Source: JAAZNF01 sp964561025 (GTDB taxonomy: Bacteria; Myxococcota; B64-G9). Taken from it: DNA of 64,000 nucleotides. Made by a program: the position numbers and the translations under genes. The notes below the pieces were generated by a model. It had not been told where the DNA came from. It did not search any database and saw only the letters and a list, made by a program, of their open reading frames with translations. Positions 63,806-64,000 of the stretch are shown here, in pieces; within the stretch, counting starts at the first letter, position 1; the number at the start of each line of letters is the position of its first letter. Location: the NCBI GenBank assembly GCA_964561025.1, contig CAZLNM010000004.1, positions 30,452 to 94,451 on the forward strand, read 5' to 3'.

Positions 63806-64000
63806 TCAGGCAAGCGGGACCGGCGCGCTACCGCCGCTCCGCTCGTGCGCCGGGAAGCGGAAGGTCACCACCGTGCCCTTGCCTTCCTCGCTCTCGATGG
63901 TCACCTGGCCCTGGTGCTCCTGGACGATCTGGTACACCACCGAGAGCCCCAGCCCGGCCCCTTTCCAGTTGTCCTTGGTGGTGAAGAAGGGCTCGAACAC
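63806..64000 (-). CDS. Histidine kinase C-terminal part (5' end beyond window)
   Basis: Partial, 64 residues visible, running to the window edge. FEPFFTTKDNWKGAGLGLSVVYQIVQ and GKGTVVTFRFP are the ATP-lid and G2 region of a HATPase domain. The gene starts beyond 64000 on the minus strand and lies upstream of the FecR-like gene, so two kinases flank it. Confidence 0.88.
   Translation of the reverse strand: MFEPFFTTKDNWKGAGLGLSVVYQIVQEHQGQVTIESEEGKGTVVTFRFPAHERSGGSAPVPLA

Overview
The window is strongly GC-rich with GC-ending codons and comes from a Myxococcota-like (former deltaproteobacterial) genome, probably a draft or metagenome assembly because it contains two 10-N gaps (25852-25861 and 36465-36474). 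The lineage call rests on several marks: a MYXO-CTERM-type sorting tail (GGCGC, hydrophobic helix, RRRR) on the protein ending at 35019, MopE-type CDGxDNDCDGxxDE repeats, a myxobacterial-type PilZ protein, an AgmX/PglI-type C-terminal domain, a TolQ-TolR-TolR trio, and a Hanks kinase with a PEGA-like tail. No tRNA, rRNA, CRISPR array, insertion sequence or prophage was seen.

Layout. 1-2956: end of the division cluster (ftsQ 3' end, ftsA, ftsZ). 3271-5047: three-gene proton-channel operon (TolQ/ExbB-like plus two TolR/ExbD-like), transcribed leftward. 5200-7892: B12-type radical SAM protein and an MDR oxidoreductase, convergent. 7941-14259: leftward translation/SRP operon ffh-rpsP-khpA-rimM-trmD-rplS, a YhaN-like membrane SMC ATPase, then rnhB. 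14462-16456: Cys-rich lipoprotein with a C25-peptidase-like domain and an in-frame TGA. 16695-20311: VWA protein, sensor kinase, response regulator. 20485-21502: peroxiredoxin and a small Cys/His protein. 21864-24568: NhaD-type antiporter and kbl. 24759-26610: unknown lipoprotein across a gap. 26719-32896: CzcCBA-type heavy-metal efflux operon headed by a small His/Cys-rich protein. 32973-34523: Ser/Thr kinase. 34750-41036: Cys-rich and MopE-repeat surface proteins.

41131-50687: UbiB kinase, TPR protein, DUF192, PilZ, a membrane zincin-TPR protein, a small exported protein and a penicillin-acylase lipoprotein. 50923-56990: hybrid histidine kinase followed by a large VIT/VWA/TPR/DUF2135 lipoprotein. 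56997-60426: cupin, galactokinase and a UDPGP-family nucleotidyltransferase, which together suggest a galactose-to-UDP-sugar route without GalT. 60518-64000: exported AgmX-type domain protein, RNase Z-like hydrolase, a FecR-like protein coupled to a histidine kinase, and the 3' end of another kinase.

Most of the window is conserved housekeeping. The less ordinary content is the envelope-facing part: surface repeat proteins, VWA/VIT proteins next to two-component genes, the membrane SMC ATPase, and several sharp palindromes at promoters or start codons (16658-16698, 24629-24648, 32957-32976, 53451-53513). No single new system is proven by the sequence; the best candidates are listed as findings.
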